Part shown: piece by piece, positions 36,101 to 47,700 of the stretch
Numbering within the stretch: the first letter of the stretch is position 1
How the letters are laid out: every line of letters starts with the position of its first letter
Source: Polytrichum commune
Taxonomy: Eukaryota > Streptophyta > Polytrichopsida > Polytrichales > Polytrichaceae
Direction of reading: 5' to 3'
NCBI GenBank assembly: GCA_950295325.1
Contig: OX485803.1
Location: forward strand, 5,644,001 to 5,704,000
DNA length: 60,000 bases
Notes under the pieces: generated by a model
Seen by the model: only the letters and a program-made list of their open reading frames with translations
The model's database searches: none
Told to the model about the DNA's origin: nothing
Program-made: the position numbers and the translations under genes

Positions 36101-37346
36101 TAAGGTACAATGCTCTTCATCGGCCATCCCATTAGTTGATTATCCATTAGGTTTCAATTAACTCAATGATCAGGACAGAGCCGAGAATTTGATCATGTAC
36201 CGTGAAGGGCATTCCAACAGCGATCGAAGCTGAAAATGAAGCTGTCACCATAAGGAGCGACAATAGAACAGAACTTGCAGTGTCTCCTATAAGACCAACC
36301 AGGTATGCCCCTATGCCCGCGGCTCCGCCCACAGCTGCGAGTGTGACAAGGAAGTAGTTCCAAGGAGTGGGGATTTGGATGTATTGGCCGAACGAGTAGA
36401 AGATCACTCTCACTTCCAAGCAGAGAATCACGATGAGGAGTGCCACTGCTCCATTTACAACCCTGACTTCATGGAGCTGGCGCTGGTCCTTGTAAAGCCA
36501 GTTGAGTCCCCCACGCGTAGAAGCATACAATTGGAAGAGAAGAGGAACAAAGAAAAGGAGGAGGATGTCACATATGGCATTCGCTGATGAGAACAGACGG
36601 GCATGGTGGGAGCCAATATGGAACAGCAAAGGCAGAAACATAAGTGCTAGTGTGTGAAAGGAGCCCTCGAGTTGTCCGCTAATTAGAGCTTCTTCAGAGT
36701 ACTGGCCACCATAAGACCGCTCATTTTTAGCACGGAAAGAAGATGGCAACGGCAGAGCGAAAAGCCAGTAAAGCTCAAACAGGAAGACCATCAAATAGTA
36801 AGGTGCATTGGCCATGCCCACAGCCGCAACCACTCCCCATGTCTGGATGGTGGAAGCTGTAAACGGAATGCATGCAAACAGCAGTCTCTCCAGGGCCAAT
36901 ACCACGGTAGGGTTTTCCAGCTGCAACCACTTGAATTGCAAGGACGCCCAAACACCCACCAGAAACATCAGCTGAAACGAGACGAACAGGGCAAGAAGGT
37001 ACAAAGGGAGTGATGCTGATGCCGAGAACGATGACCCTGACAGCACCATCGCAAATGCGGTTGCAAATAGCGACCCCCAAACCCCAAACAACGCCCCCTG
37101 CTTCAAATGCAATGAATCCAAAATGTATGACACCATCAACCCCACCGTCAACGTCGCCAGGACAGGCTTCCCTCCCATACCTAGCAGCAAAATCACAGAT
37201 GGGGCTAGGGCTGCAGCCACTCTTGCATTGTACTGAAATGAATTCGGTGTGAACCTCGGCTCCCCTCCCAACCTTCGTCTACTCCCCCCGTTGCTCATCG
37301 TCTCCATCCCCGGGGCTGACATGCCCCCTCCCCGGTACTCCATCAT
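33123..37346 (-). CDS. NEF1: NO EXINE FORMATION 1-like multi-pass membrane protein
   Basis: NEF1 is a plant integral membrane protein, reported in Arabidopsis to be plastid-located and needed for lipid supply and pollen exine formation. Minus-strand exons: 37346-36201, 35788-35217, 34807-34588 and 34427-33123 (TGA); phases agree, predicted 1080 residues (Arabidopsis protein about 1100). Landmarks: FTPNSFQYNARVAAALAPSV near the start, VLATLTVGLMVSYILDSL, then APVIAAYFISQFF opening exon 2, VVYPSYMVVFTTVLGL, KAWQGLTHAAVV in exon 3, SAKRALVLVIAVGVLFIFMQ opening exon 4, and LLTTPMNVPAAIITDI at the C-terminus. Many hydrophobic stretches of about 20 residues indicate roughly 20 membrane spans. The first donor (ACG/gtacat) was preferred to reading on because it joins GMPFT to LVPAPVIAAYF as in the family. 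ATG at 37346 or 37343 (MM). Confidence 0.92.
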
Positions 37347-37795
37347 CCCTGCCTACTCTCCCACTCTTCTCATCCCCTAAACCCTTCTCCTTACCATACC
37401 TTGCACATCCTCCACCTCCTCAGCAGCAGCCTCCGCAAATCCCATACCCCATACCCATCTCCCCTCCCCTCTCTTCCAGTCCAATAATTCCTACAAGTTC
37501 CCCCCAAAAAGCTCGATGAGTCCTGCACGGAATCGGTAGAACCAAGAGGGAAGGAAGCACAGAGCGTGACTCCAATTCAACTTGTAGAAGGTCTCCAGAC
37601 CTCAGTGAACACGAACTCCGATGATATTGTTGCGAGCGATGATGCGATGATACGTGACCAAGAGCTGAACAGCGATTAACCTGCTGAAGCAAGCGATGAA
37701 CTTAAAAGGGTGACCATGCCCTAAATTGCGTTTCGTAAGCTTTGACTGAGCTTTCCTAGCAGAGACCTGCGCAATACACAAGACTATAAAAAACT

Positions 37796-37835
37796 CTTCT
37801 CTCTCGCTCTCTCTCCTCTGTCCCCCTCTGTCGTC
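37796..37835 (-). promoter_or_regulatory. GA-repeat tract upstream of NEF1
   Basis: On the minus strand a GAGAGAGCGAGAGAGAA-type purine run about 450-490 bases before the NEF1 start. GAGA-like tracts are common in plant promoters and 5' UTRs; a role here is inference. Confidence 0.35.
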
Positions 37836-37859
37836 TCACGTCAAAGCAACGTGACTTCC

Positions 37860-39812
37860 TTTCCGTAAACACCCATAATCAATTATCCTTTGTAATATGA
37901 GATAGCCTTACATTGTGTATTGCATCCTATGTGTTTCGGAGTGCATTACGTTTTTGGACAGGTCATTATGTTTTTCAACCAATCAAAGTCACTCAAATTC
38001 GTTTTTGGGCTTTTACATTCAATAATGTATTTGGGGGAGTGTCTCATGAAGAACATGGACATCTATGTTCAGCTACCGCCTCGTCAGGTGTCTTTACTTC
38101 CCATAATGCACTCCCCTAAATGCATTACCTATTACACAACCAATTTTTCATTTTCACATGAGGTCAGGTTGTGGACCTTGTGTCACTCATGCAAGTGGAG
38201 GGCACTTTCAACAATTCGCTTGCACTTTTCTATGCATGCGGAGAACATTTCATATGTAAACCTGTAGTTTGTATTAATTAGCAAACCCATTATGCAATCC
38301 AAGAGCAATCAATTGTGAGTTGATCATCTACAGAATTCAAGGGTCTAGCCTTGACGTTGGACAATTGAGTGGGAATGAAATACTGCTCGGAAAGAGAGGT
38401 CATTTGATTGATTTTTTGGTTGATAAACTACATTTATAGAAGGAGTTACATCAATCCTCCAATCTTGCAGCTAACTTGTAACATGTAGCGAGGTTTTTAT
38501 TAGCTATATATACATGATGTTGTGAATATAACCTGAATTACTATTATTCACGTTTTTTATCCAACACATCGGTTCGTTACAAATGAATTTAATGTACTAC
38601 ACTACAACTAGAGAAACAAACTCTATAAGTTTGTAGGAACATTGTGTTAGCAACAAATTTAGCCCAAAAGAAAATCGTGAACATGGGGTACATACTGCAC
38701 TTTAATTTTTCAAACTGATGTAATTGGGAGCTTCCTCACACACCTAATGTCCCACTCTTCCATGTTCACTGGGCATGGGCCTTATTTGTATTCAAGTGAC
38801 TTGATTAAGTCCAATAACTCAAATACTTCTAATAAACTCATCCTTTGTAGCGTTTCAAACACTTTAAGAAATAGTTCACAACATAGTTTGTCATGCATAA
38901 AGCTTGTAATGTTGTAAGGTTTTCTATATTTGCCAAGCATGTATTGTTTTTGTTATTTTATGCCTTATAATAAACTCTATATAATTTTCTGCAACTTCTT
39001 TAAGATCGTGTGTCTTCTAAGCTTTAATCTCAATGATGGTGAACACACAAAAATGGTGTATGCTCACCACAATTAAGATTGATCTTTATATTTCCATATT
39101 TTATGAACATCTTGTTAGAAATTAACTCTCCGTTAGTACACCATTTTGTGCATATGCAATAACTCAAAATAAATAGAGTCATTGGTATACTATTGAATAT
39201 ATTATGGTTGAAAAGTTGGTGTGAGTCAGGTGTATAGGTCTAAGACAAAATTTAGTGATTTGTTTGTTTGATTTTAACAATGACACAATTCCATATAGTA
39301 CATCACAAGGGGGTCACCTAGTGTAAAATGTTGCATATATGTGCAATATCCAATATATTCTAAGGGGGCTACTAAATTTTTTTGGCATACATTTTGAGGA
39401 CCCTATAACTACATAATATTGGAATCCAAGCCTTTTGATGGATGGGATGGTATGTTAATTATACATTTTAGAATTTTTATATTCATAATTATATATTTAT
39501 CTTAGGAGATTAAAAAGTTTAAAAGTAGAATAGAAGTAATAGAGGTATTTTTCAAGATTCCTACACAAAATCATAGCAATAAAAATGCTTTTGGTATACA
39601 TTTATTGATTAGATGTAATGTAACAATTGCATCACAAATGATTCAAGTATGAACCAATAAGGTCCAACATACACATAAACAACTTAACCTTGAGCATAAA
39701 TAAAATATGCTAGGCACTTGGCATCATTGGGATTGTGTTTGATCGACCTTGCTGGCACCTGAAAGTCAATACCCATTTGTTTTTAACACAAGGATTTTGG
39801 CCTCCAAGTTGA
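37860..39812. other. AT-rich intergenic DNA
   Basis: No gene recognised. A local inverted repeat (aatgtatttgggggagtg at 38023 against cactcccctaaatgcatt at 38109) may mark a small decayed MITE, but no outer boundaries were found. Confidence 0.4.
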
Positions 39813-40357
39813 GTGATAATTGTGGATTCCGACACCATGTTCTTTAGCAATGGAGATGTCCATAAGGAGTTTGCAGTGGATGAGCATTACGTTGGCCTTG
39901 CTCGCAATTGTCCAACTCCATCTTTTTGTGTGGTTGTAGATTGCTATGAAGGTTATATGGTACTTGTACGTGGAGGAGATGAGGAGCACTCCAAACTGTT
40001 TTGGTTGGTGAAAGCATTATCATCCCCCAATTTTGTTCCAACTAGCCTCAATTTCATTGGATTGAGGTGGAATACAATTGTCCAAGTACCAAAGATCATA
40101 ATGTGCTCCGCACTTATTTAGGTTGGGACACCAAAAAGGGTTTCAAGTGGATAATCAACTCGACATATGAGCTAGTTTGGATATACATAGATTCCATACT
40201 TTGTGCTTGGAAGTCGCGCAAGGGCTCCAAATCGGAGACAATGAATGCCCCCCCAAAACATATAGATTTTGCTAAAAACAACCTGGCATATATTGTAGTT
40301 GGGGAAAATGATGATGAGTATGGAAATGAAGTTGGAGGTGGAGATGGGCATGAATAA
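39813..40357 (+). pseudogene. Frameshifted ORF of unknown, possibly transposon-derived, protein
   Basis: Two overlapping plus-strand frames (39813-40121 and 40067-40357) read as one protein with a single frame change around 40060-40070. The first half includes DEHYVGLARNCPTPSFCVVV and DEEHSKLFWLVKALSSPNF; the second includes KDHNVLRTYLGWDTKKGFKW and KSETMNAPPKHIDFAKNNLA, ending in an acidic tail. The order (a valine-rich beta segment, FW.VKAL, then a basic helix) vaguely recalls BAH-like segments of plant transposon proteins, but that is a guess. No splice sites fit the shift well. Confidence 0.35.
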
Positions 40358-41049
40358 TGTAAACATGCTATTGGTAAAAAAATTATACATTATTAACTTA
40401 TTCCTTTTAGGGTTGTGAATGATATATATAGGTTTGGGATGCATCATGTGAAGCCTTTATGTTTGGGATATTTACCCAAGAATCTATGATTATATAAAGC
40501 CAAAGTTTATTTATAGCTTTGATATTTATTTTTGGCACAAACCCCAACAAGATAATTTTCGTGTCATTCAAATACTGCGTATAATTTATGTTTGATTATG
40601 ATTGATAAATATGTTCTATATTTAGAAAACACATATTCTTGATGTAGGATATGCATAACATTATGTTCCCTATGTTCCTAACATTCCCAATGCTCACAAC
40701 ATTGGCATCCCAAACTATGCATATAATTTTTGAAGACTTTCCAAAGTCTTAATTAACAAATATAATGTTAATTGCTTGGAAGCATCCCCTATAATTGAAC
40801 CCAACTCATGATGCAAGTTAATACACCATGCCCTCATAACACCCACCATTGAGATGCACAACATTACTCCACCAAAATACATATTTTCCCCAACGGCCTG
40901 CAATGCTCACCATCATTGGTTACCAATAAGGAGCACCTTTGATAAGAGGCAATAGCACCTGTCCCCTAGCCTTGCTCAATCAACCCGCTTTGGGTTCACA
41001 TGTGAGCTTATAGCTACGATCAAGATGAAGCGTCCCTCATTTATGCATT

Positions 41050-41076
41050 GTCTCTCTCTCTCTCTCTCTCTCTCTG
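41050..41076. repeat. (CT)n microsatellite
   Basis: About thirteen CT dinucleotides about 700 bp upstream of the BIO3-BIO1 start. Confidence 0.95.
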
Positions 41077-41693
41077 CCTTATTATTATCATGCACACATG
41101 GCTAGTTATGGTTGTGGTCCAACCAAGGCCAAACTTTGGCTCATTCTAAAAGAGCACTTGAAATCAATAATCACTTGCAACTGAACTCCACTTTAAGAAC
41201 AAGTTGCTAACACTGACACTTCCGAATCGCATCACATACATGGCTGGTTCTGATTGGTTGCCAAACTTTTGGCTCATTTCAAATACCATCTCTAAGTCTC
41301 TTTCCACACGGCTTAGCCAATAAATTGTCACTTTGAAAAGTTACTTATGTTGAAGAATAATATCATATTAGCAATTAGGAGACATCTCACTTTCAGACCT
41401 CTAGGCAGGCAATTAGTTTAGGCCCTTTGGAGAAAAGTAACCATTTAAGACCATCTACCCTACCCTTTTTCCCTACCTACCTACCTCGGCTATAGATTTC
41501 GTCGTCATCGATGGAAGTGGCGCGAGCGGCACCAAAATCTCTACAGTCGTCACCAGGCGAAATGCGACAAGGATGATGCAAGTGTTGACAAATTGGTACT
41601 TGTAAATATGGAGACACCAATGCAAAGATTTCGGTGAAGAGGCTCTGGCCTTGCATCTGTTTTTGGTATCCGTAACCTTAGAAAAGTAAAGTA

Positions 41694-41714
41694 GGTGTGT
41701 GTGTGTGTGTGTGT
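41694..41714. repeat. (GT)n microsatellite in BIO3-BIO1 5' region
   Basis: About ten GT units ending about 50 bases before the BIO3-BIO1 start codon, probably within the 5' UTR or just before it. Confidence 0.95.
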
Positions 41715-41766
41715 AGTTGATGGCGCCGCATTCATCTGATTATTGTTGCAGCAGGGCGGAGCAGCT

Positions 41767-44700
41767 ATGGCCTCCCGGTGCTTGTTATCAAGGTGGCGCT
41801 CTTCTTCTTCCTCTTCTTCTTCTTCTGCTGCTGCTGCTGCGCTCACCAATTGCACTCCCCTCTGCTTTTCCTATCCTGTGAGCTCCCCGCATTGGAGGCC
41901 TCATCAATCGTTCTTCAGCTCCCAGGCCGAGCGGCTGAGAGAGGATGAAGAGGCAGGTCCATGGCTGCAGGGGGCAATGGACGTGTCACATCCGACCTAC
42001 ATGGTGTGGGGAGCCAACACAGGCGTGGGGAAGACTTTGGTGTCTGCAGGTGAGCATTGTGAATTTTTTTGGTGATTTTTGTGTTTTCATTTTGTGAATT
42101 TTGAAATTGTTTTGTGCGAATTTTGTCTCGCGCTTCTCAGCTCTTTTTTTGGAGGAATTCGTGCGTAAGGCATGCGGGAGTGTTGTTCGGCTAGTTTTTC
42201 TTGTTCTACATCTTCTGTTATTGATCTGAATCACGTCTTTACATTTGTGTTGCGTTAGTAAGATCTATGATGAAACGTCATCAACAGAAATCGCACCTCT
42301 CCTGATTTGGTTAAGATTATCGGAAGTGCATGTGTGTTGATTCCTGAAATGTATACAGAGGTCCCCCAATGGCGATGACTATTGAGTGTAGAAGACTGTG
42401 GTGTCTGCGTTGTGAGCTCTGGGATTTTTTGTGAGCTTTGAAGTTGTTTGTGCGAATTTCGTCTCTTGGTTCTCAGCTCTTTGTTTGAAGGAATTTGTGC
42501 ATAAGGTATGCGGGTGTTATTCGGTTAGTTTTCCTTGTTGTGCATCATCCATAGATTAGAATCATGTCTTGAAATATGTGTTGCATTGAATTATGTGGAC
42601 CTATTGTGGGCACTTCCAACTCCAAAAACAATTTTGGTTGTTAGATTGAATTGGATATTGTCTTGTCTAGTTAGCAATTGTGAATCACAAAGATTGTCGT
42701 TACAGATTCATGATCGGACTTGGATATGAAAGTTACAAGAGGTAAAATTGAAGATTCTCTTTCTCTTGAAGTGATTGAAGAGGCCCTCCCAATCGTGTTC
42801 ACTATTGACCCTAGAATGGTTATCATATTTTGAGCATACGGTCCAAACTCATTGTAACATGCGTCATTTTGTGTATGTCCTTCAACACAATAACCTTGCC
42901 ATATGCCACTCAAATATAGGTGTTCAATCAGGAAAAGAGTGACCACAGAAGGCACTTGTACCTTAACAACTCTTTGATGGAACATCAACAAAAACCGGAC
43001 TGAAAATTAGACCTCTCCAGATTTAGTTATGGTTATTGGAAGTACACTTGTGTTGATTCCTTACAAGAAAGACATAGTTCCCCCCCCATTATGTTGACTA
43101 TCGAGTGCAGAATAGTTAATACAAGTTGAAAGATGTAGTCCAACATGCATTCAATGGGGTCTCTTCTTAGATCCACATCTAACCACACACCACCATTCAG
43201 TTATATTCAATTATAGGTGTCTGATTAAGAATAATAATCGGTTAACACCTGCATACCTTAGCCTGCTCGAGGGAGGTGTGGCTTGCTCATCAATATCTGG
43301 TGAACTGGAATTTGCAGGACTGTCTTCAGCAATTTTCAGTCAGTCACGGACATGCAAGAGTCAAGGAGGGGCTGATTTGGTGCGAGAGAGGAGGCTTGAT
43401 GAATCCAATGAGGTGCTATTTGTCAAGCCTGTGCAAACAGGTTTTCCATCAGATTCAGATGCTAAATTTGTGTTTCGGGAAGTTTCACGAATGGCTCAAC
43501 TACATCCACATGACATTCCTCATGGCTTGTTCGTGAGTAATCACACCCTGCGGGTGTCTTCTGCTGTTCGGAGGGCTGTTCAGAAGGCCCAGAACTCGGT
43601 ATCATCTAACTCAACGTTGGACATTGGAGGTTCTTCTACAGGTACAGGTAGTGCAGATCTGTTGCGAAAGACTCTCAAGCTCTGTTATCTTTGATGAGTC
43701 CATTGCAGTAATTCTCATTCTGTTCAAAACTCAAATGCCTGAAATTCTCTTATAAGCTTATGTGTCGGGCACTGTTGCCTTTCAGAGTCAAGTATGGCAA
43801 AGTTACCAGTGTTGAACTGGTATCAGGTTTTATTTTAACCACTCAGGTATGTGTAATGAGGATTCTATGTTTTTTTGGTACTGGCAGGGTACAAGTATTT
43901 TAAGGATATTTTTTGTTTTTGATATCATTCAGGTCTATATGCCATGCAAGAACCTTTATTTCTAAGGTTAACTTACGCTAGTATCAATATCATATTATGA
44001 TGGTATTGACCCAAATAATGACTCAGTTATACAAAAATGCTCTCATTTTGTGATACCCGCCAAGTATCAATATATGAAAGGCACTACAATCTTGGTATTG
44101 GTTGGGTACATCTTTGATTACATTATTGATATTGTATATTAATACCATGCATTCACCTATATATCAGTCGGACATTGAAATTTAGGTTGGCCTGCCTTTG
44201 TGTTGTATCATCGTATGATGCAGCCTCAAACATTTGAAGTGGTTCTCATCAATGCCGCTGGCTTTGCTTCAGGAAGGAAATTGAGTGAAGAGTAGGACCA
44301 AGCAATCTAATCTCTTAAATGTGAGTTCTGCAGGAATGACAGATATTTGCAGCTACGAGTCTCAGCTGCTGCAGGGTCTTAAGTTTGAGAATTCTCCTCA
44401 GAAACTTTCAGAAACCAATTCAGTTGTGTCTAATAGCCCAAACGGTGTTGATAAAGATGATGTACCAACAGAGAGACCACGAGCTTTGCAATCACATTTT
44501 ACTTGTAAAACAGTGTGGGCATGGTTGAATCCCGTCTCCCCCCACCTTGCATCTGTGAAAGAGGGCTCTGCAGTGCCTGACTTATTGGTGCTTGATTCTC
44601 TCCAAAGCGTGCTTGGGAGTCTCAGTGAAAGTCCCGACAAAGTCATTCAAAGGGAGAATACTAGCTGTAGGTCCATTAGGAAGTGGGCGATTGTGGAGAC

Positions 44701-47700
44701 TGCAGGTGGTGTAGCCAGCCCTGGGCCATCTGGAACCCTCCAGTGTGATTTATATAGGTCTGTGTACACCTGCATTTGTCTTGATACAAAGTGGTCCTTT
44801 GAATGAGAACTAAATGCGGTATATCCAGTCCTCAAGGTCAAGGCAAAATCGTAGATGTTTTTTAACATAGATATTGCTACAAGGCATGCTCGTGAAATAT
44901 CTCTTAACAGAATCATAGAAACATTTTGCTTGTAATGCTGTCAAAAGACATCTGTGATGCTATGGCAGCTTAATCTGAAAATCTCTGAGTTTATGCTTGT
45001 GAAATATCTGTTGCAATTGAAAGCTTTGAGAGTGCTGACAACCTCCTTTTGGCATTGCAATTGGTGCAGACCGCTAAGATATCCAGGTGTCTTAGTCGGG
45101 GATGGGAGATTAGGAGGCATCTCAACAACGATAGGAGCCTATGAGAGTTTGCGCTCACGAGGCTATGACATACCTGCCATAGTTCTTGTGGATGCGGGAT
45201 TAAGTAATGAAATCCCTCTGCAGCAGTACTTGCAACACAAGTAAGTCCATAGCATTGTCTTTTCAATGGGTACTACTTTTTTAATGTACCTCATGGTGGC
45301 TTGTTGTTACACGACTCTTTGAACAAGGATGTTGGGTTTAGGTAGCGTCAGACATTGAGGGTCTATGGCAAAACTCTAAACAAGTTCTAATGGTTGTGAT
45401 TCAGAATACCTGTGCTTGTTCTTCCTCCTTTACCTCAAGACCCAAATGAGAACCTTGCAGAATGGTTTGCCATTGCTGAAGAAACATTTGCTCAGCTACG
45501 CAGTGTGTTGGAAAGTTCTCATTTGAAGAGACTTAGGAGACTTGAAGAAATGCCAAAGAAGGCGAGCCAAATTTTATGGTGGCCTTTCACACAACATGAT
45601 CTGGTTCCTGAAGAATCCATTACACTCATTGATTCACGCTTGGGAGACAACTTTTCTGTTTACAAGGTGAATCTGATGAGATCGATGTATCATCTTCCCA
45701 ATTTTATGAGATTCTACTCGGGTTCTATAAAATGCACGTTGGAAACCACAGGGATGCTTACTTGAAATCAAATGCTGAGTTCTTATTGATTTATATGTCT
45801 TATGAGCTGTAGTAGGGGTGGCAAGAGTAATGGTATAATGTCTTCAGTGAATTGGTGAATAAGGATCTTCGAGTTACTGGATAATATCTGACACTTAAGC
45901 TCTATAATTTGGGCTCTTCACATAACTTACAGCAGTGGGAGCCTTTTTGGACTACTATGTAAGCTGGAATATGTTTTTATACTTAATACTTACTATGTTT
46001 TTATATGCTCGAAGTGAATTTGGAAAAATCTCGGTTCATGTATGAATATTGAATGGTAGGTCTTCTCTTTCTCTTGAAAGGAAGCAAGGGGGATTGGTTG
46101 TTGGATGCATACCTAACAGTGCCTTTTTGTGGGATCTGGACAATCTTTCTGAACAAACAGCATGGATCTATGTGATCAGGGTGGACAGGATCCTAGAAAG
46201 GACACAATTTCTCTGCAATTTGATGCATGTGCAAGCTGGTGGACACAGGGACCTGATGCTCCCTTGCAGGTAGTCCCGTGGTAGACTTTTTAGGCCTTGT
46301 AATTCTAATTTATAAACTGCTTACAATTGCTTTAATGTGCTTTCTTAGTTTCATGGTTTAAGAAGTCAGTACTGTATAAATACATCAGAAGTTTCTGCGC
46401 ATTTTATTCAGTGTGGTAAGGCATCATGTGTCATGCTGCATGGCTAACAGTCAATCCATGAAACTTCTACAGTCAGAGCTGGCAAGGGCAGCTGCTCACA
46501 CAGCAGGAAGGTATGGCCACGTCATGTTCCCTGAGAATGTGCATGAGCCTGCCCTCCAGTGTGCCGAGCTTCTTCTACAAGGGGTAGGCCGAGGTAAATA
46601 TTTCCATTGCCTACTTATGAGTTTCAGTTAATTATAGATATGTATTGTACAATTAGCTATTCCAGGCTGTTTACTCTGAAAGTTAAAAGACATCTTTTGA
46701 AATTGGTGGAAAAATCACGCTGATAGTCAGCTTAAGTTTTAAACTGAGATCTCTTATCCTGAAACAGGTTGGGCAGATCGTGTCTTCTATTCAGACAATG
46801 GGGCAACGGCTGTAGAAGTTGCTATCAAGATGGCATTTCGAAAATACATCATTGACCATAATCTTCGCGATGTTTCTTCCAAGCACAACAAGCAGCAATT
46901 TAAGGTTGGATCCGTTTCCTATGGTCATACACTAAATTGAAACTATTACAATTAGAAATGTGAGCTTATATCTATGTCAGTGGAAAACAGCCTTAAAGAA
47001 TGTTCTGAAGAGTTTTCGCTTTGGAACTACCATGATTTGACTCTTTTACGGTTGCTTGCAGGTTTTGGCTTTGAAAGGATCATATCATGGAGACACACTC
47101 GGTGCCTTAGAAGCACAAGCACCTTCTGCTTATACAGGCTTCTTGCAACAGCCTTGGTACGTTGAGAGCAAGTCATCTTTACAATGAGGAACTTTGAGAC
47201 TAGAGTAAATGAAAGTAGCAGAATTTGAATCAATAACTGCAGTTGGAAAATGTTAAATGAGAAGCAACTTAAAGCCTACTGTAGAGTGATGAGTGTTCAG
47301 GAGAAATAGTGGTTTCAATTCTGAATAAAGTAACATAAGCTTTTACATGCACAAATCTGGTGCTTGGTCATACTATATCTATTTGTAGATCCGTTTTCTG
47401 CTTGTTGAATTCTATTTATAATAACAAAGATGATGTTCTCTGTTAGTAGTGGTTCAGCATCTTGAACCTGTGCCAATGGAAGACTAGCACGTATTTCAGT
47501 CACATGCAAACCATCTGCAGGTATATCTCTTTCAAGATATATGCAATATATAAATTGACCTTTCTGATGCAATAGGTATTCAGGCAGGGGCCTTTTCCTT
47601 GAACCACCAACGGTTTTTCAGCAAGATGGCCGCTGGGTCTTGAATCTACCAGAGGGCTACAGTACTTCTGCTGATATCATTAACTGTAAGTCTCTGCACT

